The position numbers and the translations under genes were made by a program. Shown here in pieces: positions 34,200-43,415 of a stretch of 58,161 bases of DNA. Positions within the stretch are counted from its first letter, which is position 1. Each line of letters starts with the position of its first letter. Location: positions 1 through 58,161 of the forward strand of contig JANOYR010000067.1 of the NCBI GenBank assembly GCA_031428975.1. Direction: 5' to 3'. The notes beneath the pieces were generated by a model. The model did not search any database and had not been told where the DNA came from. It saw only the letters and a program-made list of their open reading frames with translations. Source of the stretch: JAAFIP01 sp031428975 (GTDB taxonomy: Bacteria; Pseudomonadota; Gammaproteobacteria; Burkholderiales; Burkholderiaceae_C).

Positions 34200-35516
34200 A
34201 TGAATACAGCTACTATTTCTCTGAACCCTGGGTTTTTTAGCCGCCGCAGTATTGGCGACTGGGGCTTTGCTTGTGCGGCAGTTTTGGGCGCAGTATTTGC
34301 CTTGTCGCGCTACAGCGGCGCAATGGACGGCTACGACAAAGGTATTTTGATAGGTTGCGTGCCCGCCATCATTTGGCTGGCATGGTTTTGGCGGCCATTG
34401 CGCAACTTGGTGCTGGTGGTGGCGGGCTTTTCTATTTTAGGAATCATGTCGTACCAAGGGGAGTTGGCCAATGCCGAAAAGGTGTTTTGGCTTAAGTATT
34501 TTCTCTCCAGCCAGTCTGCCATTTTGTGGATGAGCGTGTTGTTTTTCATGAGTACCATCTTTTATTGGCTGGGCATGGTGAGCCACAAACAGGCCGATGC
34601 CATGGAGGGCATTGGTTCGGGCATTGCTTGGGTGGCCATCGCCATGGGGCTGATCGGCACGATGGTGCGTTGGTATGAAAGCTACTTGATTGGCGCTGAC
34701 GTAGGCCATATTCCAGTTAGCAATTTATACGAAGTTTTCGTGCTCTTTTGCTGGCTCACCACGGTGTTTTATTTGTATTTTGAAGCCCAGTACAACACCA
34801 AATCCCTCGGCGCATTTGTCATGCTGGTGGTGAGTGCTGCGGTGGGCTTTTTGCTGTGGTACACCTTGGTGCGCGAGGCGCATGAAATCCAGCCACTGGT
34901 ACCCGCGTTGAAAAGCTGGTGGATGAAGCTGCATGTACCTGCCAACTTCATTGGCTACGGCACGTTTGCATTGTCGGCCATGGTGGCCTTTGCTTACTTG
35001 ATCAAACAGACCGCAGGCGAGACACGTTGGTACAAGCTTGCGCCATTGTTCTTGCTGGGCGTGGTGCTGTGCTTTGAGCCGATTGTGTTTCGCAAAGGCG
35101 CAATGGCAGGAGGCAGCAGCTACTGGATGGTGTATTTTGGCGTGTCCGCGCTCATCATCGGCACCATCATGTTCGCCCGCCGCCGTATTGCCGCGCGCTT
35201 GCCCGGCTTTGAGGTGCTCGATGACATCATGTACAAGTCTATTGCTGTGGGCTTTGCGTTTTTCACCATCGCTACGGTGCTGGGTGCACTCTGGGCGGCC
35301 GAGGCTTGGGGGGGCTATTGGAGCTGGGATCCCAAAGAAACTTGGGCGCTCATCGTTTGGCTCAACTACGCCGCGTGGCTGCATATGCGCCTCATGAAAG
35401 GCCTGCGCGGCGCACTCGCTGCGTGGTGGGCACTCGTGGGCTTGGCGATTACAACTTTTGCGTTCATCGGGGTGAATATGTTTTTGAGTGGCTTGCACAG
35501 TTACGGGACACTATGA
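34200..35516 (+). CDS. ccsA: Cytochrome c biogenesis protein CcsA/ResC (CcsB-type)
   Basis: This 438-residue polytopic protein is the haem-handling partner of ResB. It has the Trp-rich haem-binding WWD segment, WGGYWSWDPKETWALIVWLNYAAWLHMRL, and conserved His ligands (KLHVPANFIGYGTFALSAMVAF and the C-terminal LSGLHSYG). About eight to nine membrane segments are visible. Names differ among databases (CcsA, CcsB, ResC). Confidence 0.95.
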   Translation: MNTATISLNPGFFSRRSIGDWGFACAAVLGAVFALSRYSGAMDGYDKGILIGCVPAIIWLAWFWRPLRNLVLVVAGFSILGIMSYQGELANAEKVFWLKYFLSSQSAILWMSVLFFMSTIFYWLGMVSHKQADAMEGIGSGIAWVAIAMGLIGTMVRWYESYLIGADVGHIPVSNLYEVFVLFCWLTTVFYLYFEAQYNTKSLGAFVMLVVSAAVGFLLWYTLVREAHEIQPLVPALKSWWMKLHVPANFIGYGTFALSAMVAFAYLIKQTAGETRWYKLAPLFLLGVVLCFEPIVFRKGAMAGGSSYWMVYFGVSALIIGTIMFARRRIAARLPGFEVLDDIMYKSIAVGFAFFTIATVLGALWAAEAWGGYWSWDPKETWALIVWLNYAAWLHMRLMKGLRGALAAWWALVGLAITTFAFIGVNMFLSGLHSYGTL

Positions 35517-35562
35517 CCTTGCTGTCAATGCCTGTTGTTATTTGGCGTGTATGGGGTAGTCA

Positions 35563-35934
35563 GTGTCTGTTGTAATTTCTTGCGAAACATTGCGCGCGAA
35601 TGCCAGCGAATCGTCCACCCCCTGCCAATGCGCTCTAGGTGCGTGCACCGCGTGGGAAAGCCTCACCGAGGCGCGTTGGCCAGCGCAGCAGATGCAGGCT
35701 CTGGGCAGTTTGCGTGACCCCGAGGTCTATGAACCAACGTTTGAAGAGTTTCACCCACAAGGTACACGCTACGATGATGAAAAAGCCCCTATAGCGGTTG
35801 CGTTTTTCCCCGCCAATCGCAGCGAAGCGCACCGCTGCACAGCGTGTCAGGCAGTGTTGTTGCGGTACACGGAATTTGGTGGCTATTATGTGGATCACCG
35901 GGTGCGGCGGGTGGATGCGGCGCTGGTTGTGTAA
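35563..35934 (+). CDS. Small Cys-rich conserved hypothetical protein
   Basis: This 123-residue soluble protein has no function that I recognise. It has two Cys clusters, CQCALGAC near residue 21 and HRCTACQ near residue 91, which together resemble a split zinc ribbon, and a conserved-looking core ARWPAQQMQALGSLRDPEVYEPTFEEFHPQG between them. It ends with RYTEFGGYYVDHRVRRVD. The GTG start at 35563 is the best available; no in-frame ATG precedes it. It lies 46 bp after ccsA and 29 bp before the transposase. Confidence 0.65.
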   Translation: MSVVISCETLRANASESSTPCQCALGACTAWESLTEARWPAQQMQALGSLRDPEVYEPTFEEFHPQGTRYDDEKAPIAVAFFPANRSEAHRCTACQAVLLRYTEFGGYYVDHRVRRVDAALVV

Positions 35935-35963
35935 GCGTAAAGTGCGCGCGATACACTTGCCCC

Positions 35964-36659
35964 ATGGCCAGACAACCCCGCCTCAGCGTTCCTGGATACG
36001 CCCACCACGTAATCGTGCGGGGCAATAACAAGCAGCCGATTTTCAAATTCGGCGGGGATTACGAGCGCCTGCTCGATCTGCTGGTTGAGGCCTCGCGCGA
36101 ATACAAAGTCCATATCCACGCCTATGTGCTCATGTCCAACCACTTGCACCTTTTGGCTACGCCGCAAGAGGCCGACGGACTGCCCAAGATGATGCAAAAA
36201 ATCGGCCGCACCTATGTGCAGGTGTTCAACAAGCTCTACCAGCGCAGCGGCACGCTGTTTGAGGGGCGCTACCGCAGCACCCTGATCCAAACCGAGCGCT
36301 ATCTCTTAGCCTGCATGGCCTATATTGACCTGAATCCCGTGCGTGCAGGCATGGCCGCGCACCCGCAAGACTACGCGTGGAGCAGCTTCGCCCACTACGC
36401 AGGCAAGCGCGCCGACAAGCTGGTCACCCCGCACCCGCTGGTCTGGCAAATGGGCAACACGCCCTACGCCCGCGAGGCAGCCTACGTGGCCATGGTGGAA
36501 TCTGGTATTGCGCCCGAGCAACAGTTAGCGCTGACTAACGCACTCATCAAAGGCTGGGCTTTGGGCGACGAAGACTTTGTGGCCGATCTGCAAACCCGCA
36601 CCCAGCGGCGCGTGGCGGTGGCGCGGGCTGGGCGGCCAGTGTCTTTGCCACGGCACTGA
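35964..36659 (+). CDS. REP-associated tyrosine transposase (RAYT, Y1_Tnp family)
   Basis: This 231-residue single-strand transposase of the HUH class is related to TnpA of IS200/IS605 but belongs to the domesticated RAYT group (COG1943). It shows the start RLSVPGYAHHVIVRGNNKQPIF, the HUH motif HLHLL (His60, His62) and the helix YLLACMAYIDLNPVRAGM with the likely catalytic Tyr (113 or 120). RAYTs are linked to REP palindromes, which they recognise and cut as single strands. No terminal inverted repeats or target duplication mark it as a classical IS. Palindromic sequences at 36676-36792 and 36850-36880 follow directly. Confidence 0.92.
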   Translation: MARQPRLSVPGYAHHVIVRGNNKQPIFKFGGDYERLLDLLVEASREYKVHIHAYVLMSNHLHLLATPQEADGLPKMMQKIGRTYVQVFNKLYQRSGTLFEGRYRSTLIQTERYLLACMAYIDLNPVRAGMAAHPQDYAWSSFAHYAGKRADKLVTPHPLVWQMGNTPYAREAAYVAMVESGIAPEQQLALTNALIKGWALGDEDFVADLQTRTQRRVAVARAGRPVSLPRH

Positions 36660-36675
36660 TACTCGGATACCAAAA

Positions 36676-36792
36676 CCGGCCGCTAAGGGCGCGAAAAATA
36701 CGCGAAAAGCGCAAAAAAATACAAAACGCCTAAGTCAAAATTTTTGGTATTCCTTTTGCGTTCTTCGCGCATCTTTCGCACCCTTCGCGGCC
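36676..36792. repeat. Interspersed repeat copy 6 (inverted pair of diverged module A)
   Basis: A purine-rich A module (GGCCGCTAAGGGCGCGAAAA onward) at 36676-36725 is followed by its inverted counterpart at 36741-36792 (TTGGTATTCC, TTTTGCGTTC, CTTCGCGGCC). No B module lies between. The copies differ more from the consensus than the others do. It begins 17 bp after the RAYT stop. Confidence 0.82.
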
Positions 36793-36849
36793 AGCATTCA
36801 TTGTTGAACTTCAATCCGTCCCCAATTAATACGCGATGACGAAATCCAA

Positions 36850-36880
36850 AAAATAATTAGGTTCTGACCCTAATTATTTT
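36850..36880. repeat. Perfect palindrome near the RAYT gene
   Basis: AAAATAATTAGG (36850-36861) and its exact complement CCTAATTATTTT (36869-36880) flank a 7-base loop, TTCTGAC. The motif resembles GGTCTGACC-type palindromes that I recall near Y1-type transposases in other genomes. It lies about 190 bp downstream of the RAYT gene and 66 bp before gltB, so it could also act as a terminator-like or leader structure. Confidence 0.8.
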
Positions 36881-36946
36881 GTTTGGCAGAATGCAAAAAT
36901 TGCGGTATGCTCGTTATCCCTTAGAAATGTTTACCGAGTGATTCAT

Positions 36947-39900
36947 ATGGCTGCATTAACTTCTGAAATCTTGGCGGCTGCCGAGCATGGTATGTACCAA
37001 AAAAATAGCGAGAAAGACGCGTGTGGCGTGGGCTTTGTGGCACACGTGAAGGGGGCTAAATCGCATGCTATTGTGCAAAATGGTTTGAAGATTTTAGAAA
37101 ACCTCGACCATCGGGGTGCTGTGGGCGCGGACGAGCTGTGTGGCGACGGGGCTGGTATTTTGATCCAGTTACCTGATGATTTTTACCGTGAAGAAATGTC
37201 CAAGGCCGGCATTGAATTGCCAGCTCCTGGTGAATACGGCGTGGGAATGATCTTTTTGCCCAAGGAGCACGCATCGCGCTTGGCTTGCGAGCAGGAGCTA
37301 GAGCGGGCTGTCAAGGCTGAAGGTCAGGTGGTGATTGGCTGGCGCGATGTTCCAGTAAACCGCGACATGCCGATGTCGCCCTTTGTGCGCGAAAAAGAGC
37401 CGATCATTCGCCAGATTTTCATTGCCCGTGGGGCGGACGTGACCGTGCCCGATGCGTTGGAGCGCAAGCTGTATGTGATTCGCAAAACCGCCAGTGCCGC
37501 TATTCAAAACCTGGGCTTGACGCATAGCAAAGAATACTATGTGCCCAGCATGAGCTGCCGCACCGTGGTGTACAAAGGTTTGCTTTTGGCCACGCAGGTG
37601 GGTGAGTATTACCTTGACTTGCAAAACGCTAAATGCGTCTCGGCCTTGGCCTTGGTGCACCAGCGTTTTTCTACCAACACTTTCCCCGAGTGGCCGCTGG
37701 CCCACCCTTACCGCTATGTGGCGCACAACGGTGAGATCAACACCGTGCGCGGCAATTTCAACTGGATGCGCGCACGCGAAGGCGTGATGAAATCCCCCGT
37801 GTTGGGCGACGACCTTAAAAAACTCTACCCAATCAGCTTTGAAGGCCAGTCGGATACCGCCACCTTTGACAATGCCTTAGAGCTGCTCACTGCAGCGGGC
37901 TACCCCATTGCCCACGCCATGATGATGCTCATGCCCGAGCCATGGGAGCAGCACACGCTCATGGACGAACGCCGCCGCGCCTTCTACGAATACCACGCCT
38001 CGATGATCGAGCCATGGGACGGTCCAGCCGCAATTGCCTTCACCGATGGCCGACAGATTGGCGCCACGCTAGACCGCAATGGCCTGCGCCCCGCGCGCTA
38101 TATTTTGACCGACGACGATTTAGTGGTATGCGCATCGGAAGCCGGTGTATTGCACCATATTCCCGAGAGCAAAATTGTTAAAAAATGGCGTTTGCAGCCT
38201 GGCCGCATGTTCTTGATTGACCTAGAGCAGGGCCGCTTGATTGACGATGAAGAAATCAAGAGCCAATTGGCCAACAGCAAACCCTACCGCCAGTGGATTG
38301 ACGAGGTAAGGATTCGTTTGGATGACGTGCCAGCCGCCAAAGTGAGCATCGAGGCTGCATCAGCCGTTCGTCCTGAGCATGTCGAAGGACTCGCGAACCC
38401 TTCGACAGGCTCAGGGCGAACGGAGTCTTTACTAGACCGCCAGCAAGCCTTCGGCTACACCCAAGAAGACCTCAAATTCCTCATGACCCCCATGGCCACC
38501 AATGCCGAGGAGGCCACGGGCTCGATGGGCAACGACAGCCCGCTGGCCGTGTTGTCCAACAAAGACAAGCCGCTGTACAACTACTTCAAGCAGCTCTTTG
38601 CGCAGGTAACGAATCCGCCGATAGACCCCATTCGCGAGCAAATCGTCATGAGCTTGGTGTCCTTCATTGGGCCTAAGCCCAATTTGCTGGACATCAATGC
38701 CGTGAACCCGCCTCTGCGCCTAGAGGTAACCCAGCCCGTGCTCGATTTTGCCGACATGGCCAAGCTGCGCGACATTGCGGCGCACACGCGCGGCAAGTTC
38801 AAAAGCTATACCCTTGATATCACCTACCCCGTGGCCTGGGGCCGTGAAGGGGTTGAGGCCAAAATCGCCTCGCTAAACGCCGAGGCCGTTGACGCCATCA
38901 AAAGCGGTCACAACGTGCTCATCATTTCTGACCGTGCAATGGACGCGCAGCGCGTGCCCACGCCCGCACTGCTGGCGCTATCGTCGATTCACCAGCACTT
39001 GGTGCGTGTAGGCCAGCGCTGCAATGCAGGCTTGATTGTAGAAACCGGCTCAACGCGCGAGGTGCACCATTTTGCCCTGCTCGCAGGCTACGGCGCAGAG
39101 GCTGTACACCCCTACCTAGCGCTAGAAACCGTGGTGGAGCTCACCAAGCACACCAAAGACATCGATGCCGACAAAGCGGTTTACAACTTTGTCAAAGCGG
39201 TTGGCAAGGGCTTGAATAAAGTCATGTCCAAAATGGGCATCAGCACCTACATGAGCTACTGCGGCTCGCAGATTTTTGAAGCCGTAGGCTTGGACAAAGC
39301 CATGGTGGACAAATATTTCTACGGCACCGCCACCCAAGTGGGCGGCGTGGGCGTATTCCAAATCGCCGAAGAAGCCATCCGCACCCACGCGGCCGCATTT
39401 GGCAATGACCCCATCCTAGAGTCGATGCTCGAAGTGGGCGGCGAATACGCGTGGCGCGTGCGCGGTGAAGACCATATGTGGACACCGGATGCCATTGCCA
39501 AGCTACAGCACGCCACCCGTGCCAACAACGCCAGTACCTACAAAGAATACGCGCAAATCATCAACGACCAAAGCAAGCGCCACCTCACCTTGCGCGGTTT
39601 GTTTGAGTTCAAAATTGACCCTAGCAAAGCCATTTCGCTGGACGAGGTAGAGCCCGCCAAAGAAATCGTCAAACGCTTTGCCACAGGCGCGATGTCGCTG
39701 GGCTCAATCAGCACCGAAGCGCATTCAACCCTTGCCATTGCCATGAACCGCATCGGCGGCAAAAGCAACACCGGCGAGGGCGGCGAAGACCCGCTGCGCT
39801 ACCGTGGCGAGATGGACAATGCCAAGGCCGAGAATGCCAAGCTTGGCATCACGGACGGCAGCGGCAAACGCTTCATCTCGATCGCCAAAGACGGCGACAC

Positions 39901-41734
39901 CGTGGGCGGTGCGCTCGGCGGTGGCCGCATCGTGGCCGACATTCCCCTGCAAGCGGGCGATTCGCTGCGTAGCAAAATCAAGCAAGTGGCATCTGGGCGC
40001 TTTGGCGTGACGGCGGAATACCTCGTGTCAGCCGACCAAATTCAAATCAAAATGGCGCAAGGCGCTAAGCCCGGCGAAGGCGGCCAACTGCCCGGCGGCA
40101 AAGTGAGTGAATACATCGGCAAGCTGCGCTACAGCGTGCCAGGCGTGGGCCTGATAAGCCCGCCGCCTCACCACGACATTTACTCCATTGAAGACTTGGC
40201 CCAGCTCATCCATGATTTGAAAAACGCCAACAGCGCAGCGGGAATTTCCGTCAAACTCGTCAGCGAAGTAGGTGTTGGCACCGTGGCCGCAGGCGTGGCC
40301 AAGTGCAAGGCCGACCACGTGGTGATTGCGGGCCTCGACGGCGGCACGGGCGCTTCACCGCTATCCAGTGTGAAGCATGCAGGCACGCCATGGGAGCTGG
40401 GCTTGGCCGAAACCCAGCAAACGCTGGTGTTAAACCGGTTAAGAGGCCGCATCCGCGTGCAGGCCGATGGCCAAATGAAAACTGGCCGCGATGTGGTGAT
40501 AGCAGCGCTTTTGGGCGCTGATGAAATCGGCTTTGCCACCGCACCGCTGGTGGTCGAGGGCTGCATCATGATGCGCAAATGCCACCTCAATACCTGTCCC
40601 GTGGGCGTGGCTACGCAAGACCCTGTGCTGCGTGCCAAGTTTCAAGGCAAGCCAGAGCATGTGGTGAACTATTTCTTCTTTGTGGCCGAAGAGGTGCGCT
40701 CGATCATGGCGCAGCTGGGTATCCGTACATTTGACGAACTGATTGGCCGCTCTGACTTTTTAGACACGCAAAAAGGCATCGCGCACTGGAAAGCCAAGGG
40801 CTTGGATTTCAGCCGCATCTTCTACCAGCCCGAAGTGCCTGCCGACGTGCCACGCCGCCATATGTCTGAGCAAGACCATGCCCTAGGCAAGGCGCTGGAT
40901 TTGAAGCTGATTGAAAAAGCCAAGCCAGCCCTAGAAAAAGGCGAAAAAGTGCATTTCATCGAGCAAGCACGCAACGTCAACCGCTCGGTGGGCGCGATGC
41001 TCTCGGGCGAAGTAGCCAAGCGCTACGGTTCGGTGGGCTTGCCCGATGACACCATCCGCATCCAGCTCGAAGGCACGGGCGGACAGTCTTTTGGTGCGTT
41101 CTTGGCGCGTGGCATCACGCTGTATTTAATAGGCGAGGCCAACGACTACACGGGTAAAGGCATGAGCGGCGGCCGCATCATTGTTCGCCCCAGCATTGAT
41201 TTCAGAGGCAATGCCACAGAGAACATCATCGTGGGCAACACCGTGCTGTATGGTGCAACCGAAGGCGAAGCCTTCTTGCGCGGTGTGGCGGGCGAACGCT
41301 TTGCGGTGCGCCTCTCAGGCGCAACCGCTGTGGTAGAAGGCACGGGCGACCATGGCTGCGAATACATGACGGGTGGCACCGTAGTTGTCCTAGGTAAAAC
41401 CGGACGCAACTTCGCCGCAGGCATGAGCGGCGGCGTGGCCTATGTGTATGACGTGGATGGCCAGTTTGCCAAGCGCTGCAACACCTCGATGGTGAGTTTG
41501 TCAAAAGTAGCAGCCGCTGCCGACCAAACTGACCCTCAGCATTTAGGCCAAACCGACGAAGCAAGCCTCAAAAAGCTGGTGGAAAACCACCACCGCTGGA
41601 CCGGCAGCCTCCGCGCCCGCGAGATTTTGGACAACTGGACGGAGCAGCGAAGCAAGTTTGTGAAGGTGTTCCCCACAGAATACAAACGCGCGCTAGGCGA
41701 GATGGCAGTGAAGGCTGCCGCAATGACTGTGTAG
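36947..41734 (+). CDS. gltB: Glutamate synthase (NADPH) large subunit
   Basis: This 1595-residue subunit makes glutamate from glutamine and 2-oxoglutarate with GltD. The N-terminal Ntn glutaminase starts at Cys26 (KDACGVGFVAH) after a 25-residue propeptide. Then come the central domain, the FMN-binding synthase domain (GEGGEDPLRYRGEMDNAKAEN and GLDGGTGASPLSS), the 3Fe-4S cluster motif CIMMRKCHLNTC (C-x5-C-x4-C) and the C-terminal beta-helix with GGTVVVLGKTGRNFAAGMSGG. ATG 36947 was preferred to GTG 36938. Residues ~473-493 are encoded by an inserted palindrome (see 38364-38423). Confidence 0.98.
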   Translation: MAALTSEILAAAEHGMYQKNSEKDACGVGFVAHVKGAKSHAIVQNGLKILENLDHRGAVGADELCGDGAGILIQLPDDFYREEMSKAGIELPAPGEYGVGMIFLPKEHASRLACEQELERAVKAEGQVVIGWRDVPVNRDMPMSPFVREKEPIIRQIFIARGADVTVPDALERKLYVIRKTASAAIQNLGLTHSKEYYVPSMSCRTVVYKGLLLATQVGEYYLDLQNAKCVSALALVHQRFSTNTFPEWPLAHPYRYVAHNGEINTVRGNFNWMRAREGVMKSPVLGDDLKKLYPISFEGQSDTATFDNALELLTAAGYPIAHAMMMLMPEPWEQHTLMDERRRAFYEYHASMIEPWDGPAAIAFTDGRQIGATLDRNGLRPARYILTDDDLVVCASEAGVLHHIPESKIVKKWRLQPGRMFLIDLEQGRLIDDEEIKSQLANSKPYRQWIDEVRIRLDDVPAAKVSIEAASAVRPEHVEGLANPSTGSGRTESLLDRQQAFGYTQEDLKFLMTPMATNAEEATGSMGNDSPLAVLSNKDKPLYNYFKQLFAQVTNPPIDPIREQIVMSLVSFIGPKPNLLDINAVNPPLRLEVTQPVLDFADMAKLRDIAAHTRGKFKSYTLDITYPVAWGREGVEAKIASLNAEAVDAIKSGHNVLIISDRAMDAQRVPTPALLALSSIHQHLVRVGQRCNAGLIVETGSTREVHHFALLAGYGAEAVHPYLALETVVELTKHTKDIDADKAVYNFVKAVGKGLNKVMSKMGISTYMSYCGSQIFEAVGLDKAMVDKYFYGTATQVGGVGVFQIAEEAIRTHAAAFGNDPILESMLEVGGEYAWRVRGEDHMWTPDAIAKLQHATRANNASTYKEYAQIINDQSKRHLTLRGLFEFKIDPSKAISLDEVEPAKEIVKRFATGAMSLGSISTEAHSTLAIAMNRIGGKSNTGEGGEDPLRYRGEMDNAKAENAKLGITDGSGKRFISIAKDGDTVGGALGGGRIVADIPLQAGDSLRSKIKQVASGRFGVTAEYLVSADQIQIKMAQGAKPGEGGQLPGGKVSEYIGKLRYSVPGVGLISPPPHHDIYSIEDLAQLIHDLKNANSAAGISVKLVSEVGVGTVAAGVAKCKADHVVIAGLDGGTGASPLSSVKHAGTPWELGLAETQQTLVLNRLRGRIRVQADGQMKTGRDVVIAALLGADEIGFATAPLVVEGCIMMRKCHLNTCPVGVATQDPVLRAKFQGKPEHVVNYFFFVAEEVRSIMAQLGIRTFDELIGRSDFLDTQKGIAHWKAKGLDFSRIFYQPEVPADVPRRHMSEQDHALGKALDLKLIEKAKPALEKGEKVHFIEQARNVNRSVGAMLSGEVAKRYGSVGLPDDTIRIQLEGTGGQSFGAFLARGITLYLIGEANDYTGKGMSGGRIIVRPSIDFRGNATENIIVGNTVLYGATEGEAFLRGVAGERFAVRLSGATAVVEGTGDHGCEYMTGGTVVVLGKTGRNFAAGMSGGVAYVYDVDGQFAKRCNTSMVSLSKVAAAADQTDPQHLGQTDEASLKKLVENHHRWTGSLRAREILDNWTEQRSKFVKVFPTEYKRALGEMAVKAAAMTV
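38364..38423. repeat. Palindromic repeat inserted in frame within gltB
   Basis: The arm CCGTTCGTCCTGAGCATGTC begins at 38364, and its near-complement ends at 38423 (CAGGCTCAGGGCGAACGG), leaving a short centre. This is the widespread TTCGACAGGCTCAGG-type palindrome seen dispersed in many proteobacterial genomes. Here it is read through as the peptide RPEHVEGLANPSTGSGRTE. It is 60 bp long (20 codons), so the frame is kept. Confidence 0.9.
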
Positions 41735-41773
41735 ATGATCTCAATTCAAATTGTAATTTGAATAAAATACACC

Positions 41774-41824
41774 CAACGTCGTTGTCATATCGTCATATGT
41801 CGCTATTGAAATTATAGTAATTAT
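41774..41824 (+). repeat. Interspersed repeat copy 8 (module B alone, gltB-gltD gap)
   Basis: CAACGTCGTTGTCATAT, CGTCATATGTCGCTATTGAA and TATAGTAA align with the B module of copy 7 (CAACGTCGCCGTCATAT...). It fills most of the 124 bp between gltB and gltD and ends 35 bp before the gltD start. The hairpin GCTA...TAGT needs one G-T pair. Confidence 0.78.
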
Positions 41825-41858
41825 GTGGAAATAAAAATCCACAAGAAAGCAGGCCATC

Positions 41859-43337
41859 ATGGGAAAAGCAACTGGATTCATGGAATTTGAGCGCGTTGAG
41901 GAAGGCTACAAGCCTGTGCCTGAGCGGCTCAAGCATTACAAAGAGTTTGTCATTGGTCTGAGCGAAGACGACGCCAAAAAGCAGGGCGCACGCTGCATGG
42001 ACTGCGGCACGCCGTTTTGCAACAACGGCTGCCCAGTGAATAACATCATTCCTGATTTCAACGATTTGGTGTTCCAGGGCGACTGGAAAAACGCCATCAC
42101 AGTGTTGCACAGCACGAATAATTTTCCTGAGTTCACAGGTCGCATTTGCCCCGCCCCCTGCGAGGCGGCGTGCACGCTGAACATCAACGACGAAGCGGTG
42201 GGCATCAAATCCATTGAGCACGCCATTATTGACCGCGCATGGGCCGAGGGTTGGGTGAAACCACAGGTGGCAAAACACAAAACAGGCAAAAAAGTGGCCG
42301 TGGTGGGCTCGGGTCCTGCAGGCATGGCAGCGGCACAGCAACTGGCGCGTGCGGGGCATGACGTGACTTTGTTTGAGAAAAACGACCGCGTGGGCGGCTT
42401 GCTGCGTTATGGCATTCCAGACTTCAAAATGGAAAAAAACCACATCGACCGACGTGTAGAGCAAATGCAAACCGAAGGCGTGGTTTTTAAAACCGGTGTG
42501 ATGGTGGCTGCCCTAGACAAAGGCAGCAAAGTAACCAACTGGGCTAAAGAAACAATTTCTCCGGAGCAGCTCAAAAAAGACTTCGATGCCGTACTGCTCA
42601 CTGGCGGAGCAGAACAAAGCCGTGATTTGCCAGTTCCGGGTCGTGACTTGAATGGCGTGCATTTCGCCATGGAATTTTTGCCTATGCAAAACAAGGTGAA
42701 TGCGGGCGATAAATTCAAAGACCAGTTACGCGCAGATGGCAAGCATGTGGTGGTAATCGGCGGTGGCGACACGGGCAGCGACTGCGTGGGCACCAGTAAC
42801 CGCCACGGTGCGGTCAGCGTCACGCAGTTTGAGCTGATGCCCATGCCGCCTGAACAAGAAGACAAGCCCATGGTGTGGCCCTATTGGCCCACCAAGCTGC
42901 GCACCAGCTCCAGCCACGACGAAGGCTGCGAGCGCGAGTTTGCCATTGCTACCAAAGAGTTCATTGGTGGCGAGGGCAAAGAAAAAGGTCAAGTCAAAGC
43001 GCTCAAAACTGTGCGTCTAGAGTGGGCCAACGGCAAAATGACCGAAGTACCGGGCTCAGAACAAATCCTCAAGGCCGATTTGGTGCTGCTGGCCATGGGC
43101 TTTGTGTCGCCAGTAGCGAGTGTGCTCGATGCCTTTGGTATCGATAAAGACGCACGTGGCAATGCCAAAGCCAGCACCGAGTTCATAGGCGGCTATGCCA
43201 CCAATATGGCTAAGGTATTCGCTGCAGGCGATATGCGCCGTGGCCAAAGCTTAGTGGTCTGGGCCATTCGCGAGGGTCGCCAAGCGGCGCGTTCGGTGGA
43301 CGAGTTTTTGATGGGTTTTAGCGACTTGCCACGCTAA
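41859..43337 (+). CDS. gltD: Glutamate synthase small subunit
   Basis: This 492-residue subunit passes electrons from NADPH via FAD and 4Fe-4S clusters to GltB. The N-terminal ferredoxin-like part has CMDCGTPFCNNGCPV and CPAPCEAACTL. The FAD-binding Rossmann motif is VVGSGPAGMAAAQQLARAG, the NADPH motif is VVIGGGDTGSDCVGT, and AAGDMRRGQSLVVWAIREGRQAA is the conserved C-terminal FAD contact. It is in one operon with gltB despite the B repeat between them. Confidence 0.97.
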   Translation: MGKATGFMEFERVEEGYKPVPERLKHYKEFVIGLSEDDAKKQGARCMDCGTPFCNNGCPVNNIIPDFNDLVFQGDWKNAITVLHSTNNFPEFTGRICPAPCEAACTLNINDEAVGIKSIEHAIIDRAWAEGWVKPQVAKHKTGKKVAVVGSGPAGMAAAQQLARAGHDVTLFEKNDRVGGLLRYGIPDFKMEKNHIDRRVEQMQTEGVVFKTGVMVAALDKGSKVTNWAKETISPEQLKKDFDAVLLTGGAEQSRDLPVPGRDLNGVHFAMEFLPMQNKVNAGDKFKDQLRADGKHVVVIGGGDTGSDCVGTSNRHGAVSVTQFELMPMPPEQEDKPMVWPYWPTKLRTSSSHDEGCEREFAIATKEFIGGEGKEKGQVKALKTVRLEWANGKMTEVPGSEQILKADLVLLAMGFVSPVASVLDAFGIDKDARGNAKASTEFIGGYATNMAKVFAAGDMRRGQSLVVWAIREGRQAARSVDEFLMGFSDLPR

Positions 43338-43415
43338 ATACCTTGTAATTCTGGCGGTTTTGCGCACCATGTGCGCAGAGAGTGCTGCAATGCACAAAAC
43401 CGTTATCATCGTGTG

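Noticed and set aside
35844..36659. RAYT gene as part of a complete insertion sequence
   Set aside because: No terminal inverted repeats, no target duplication and no second gene; a stand-alone RAYT fits better.
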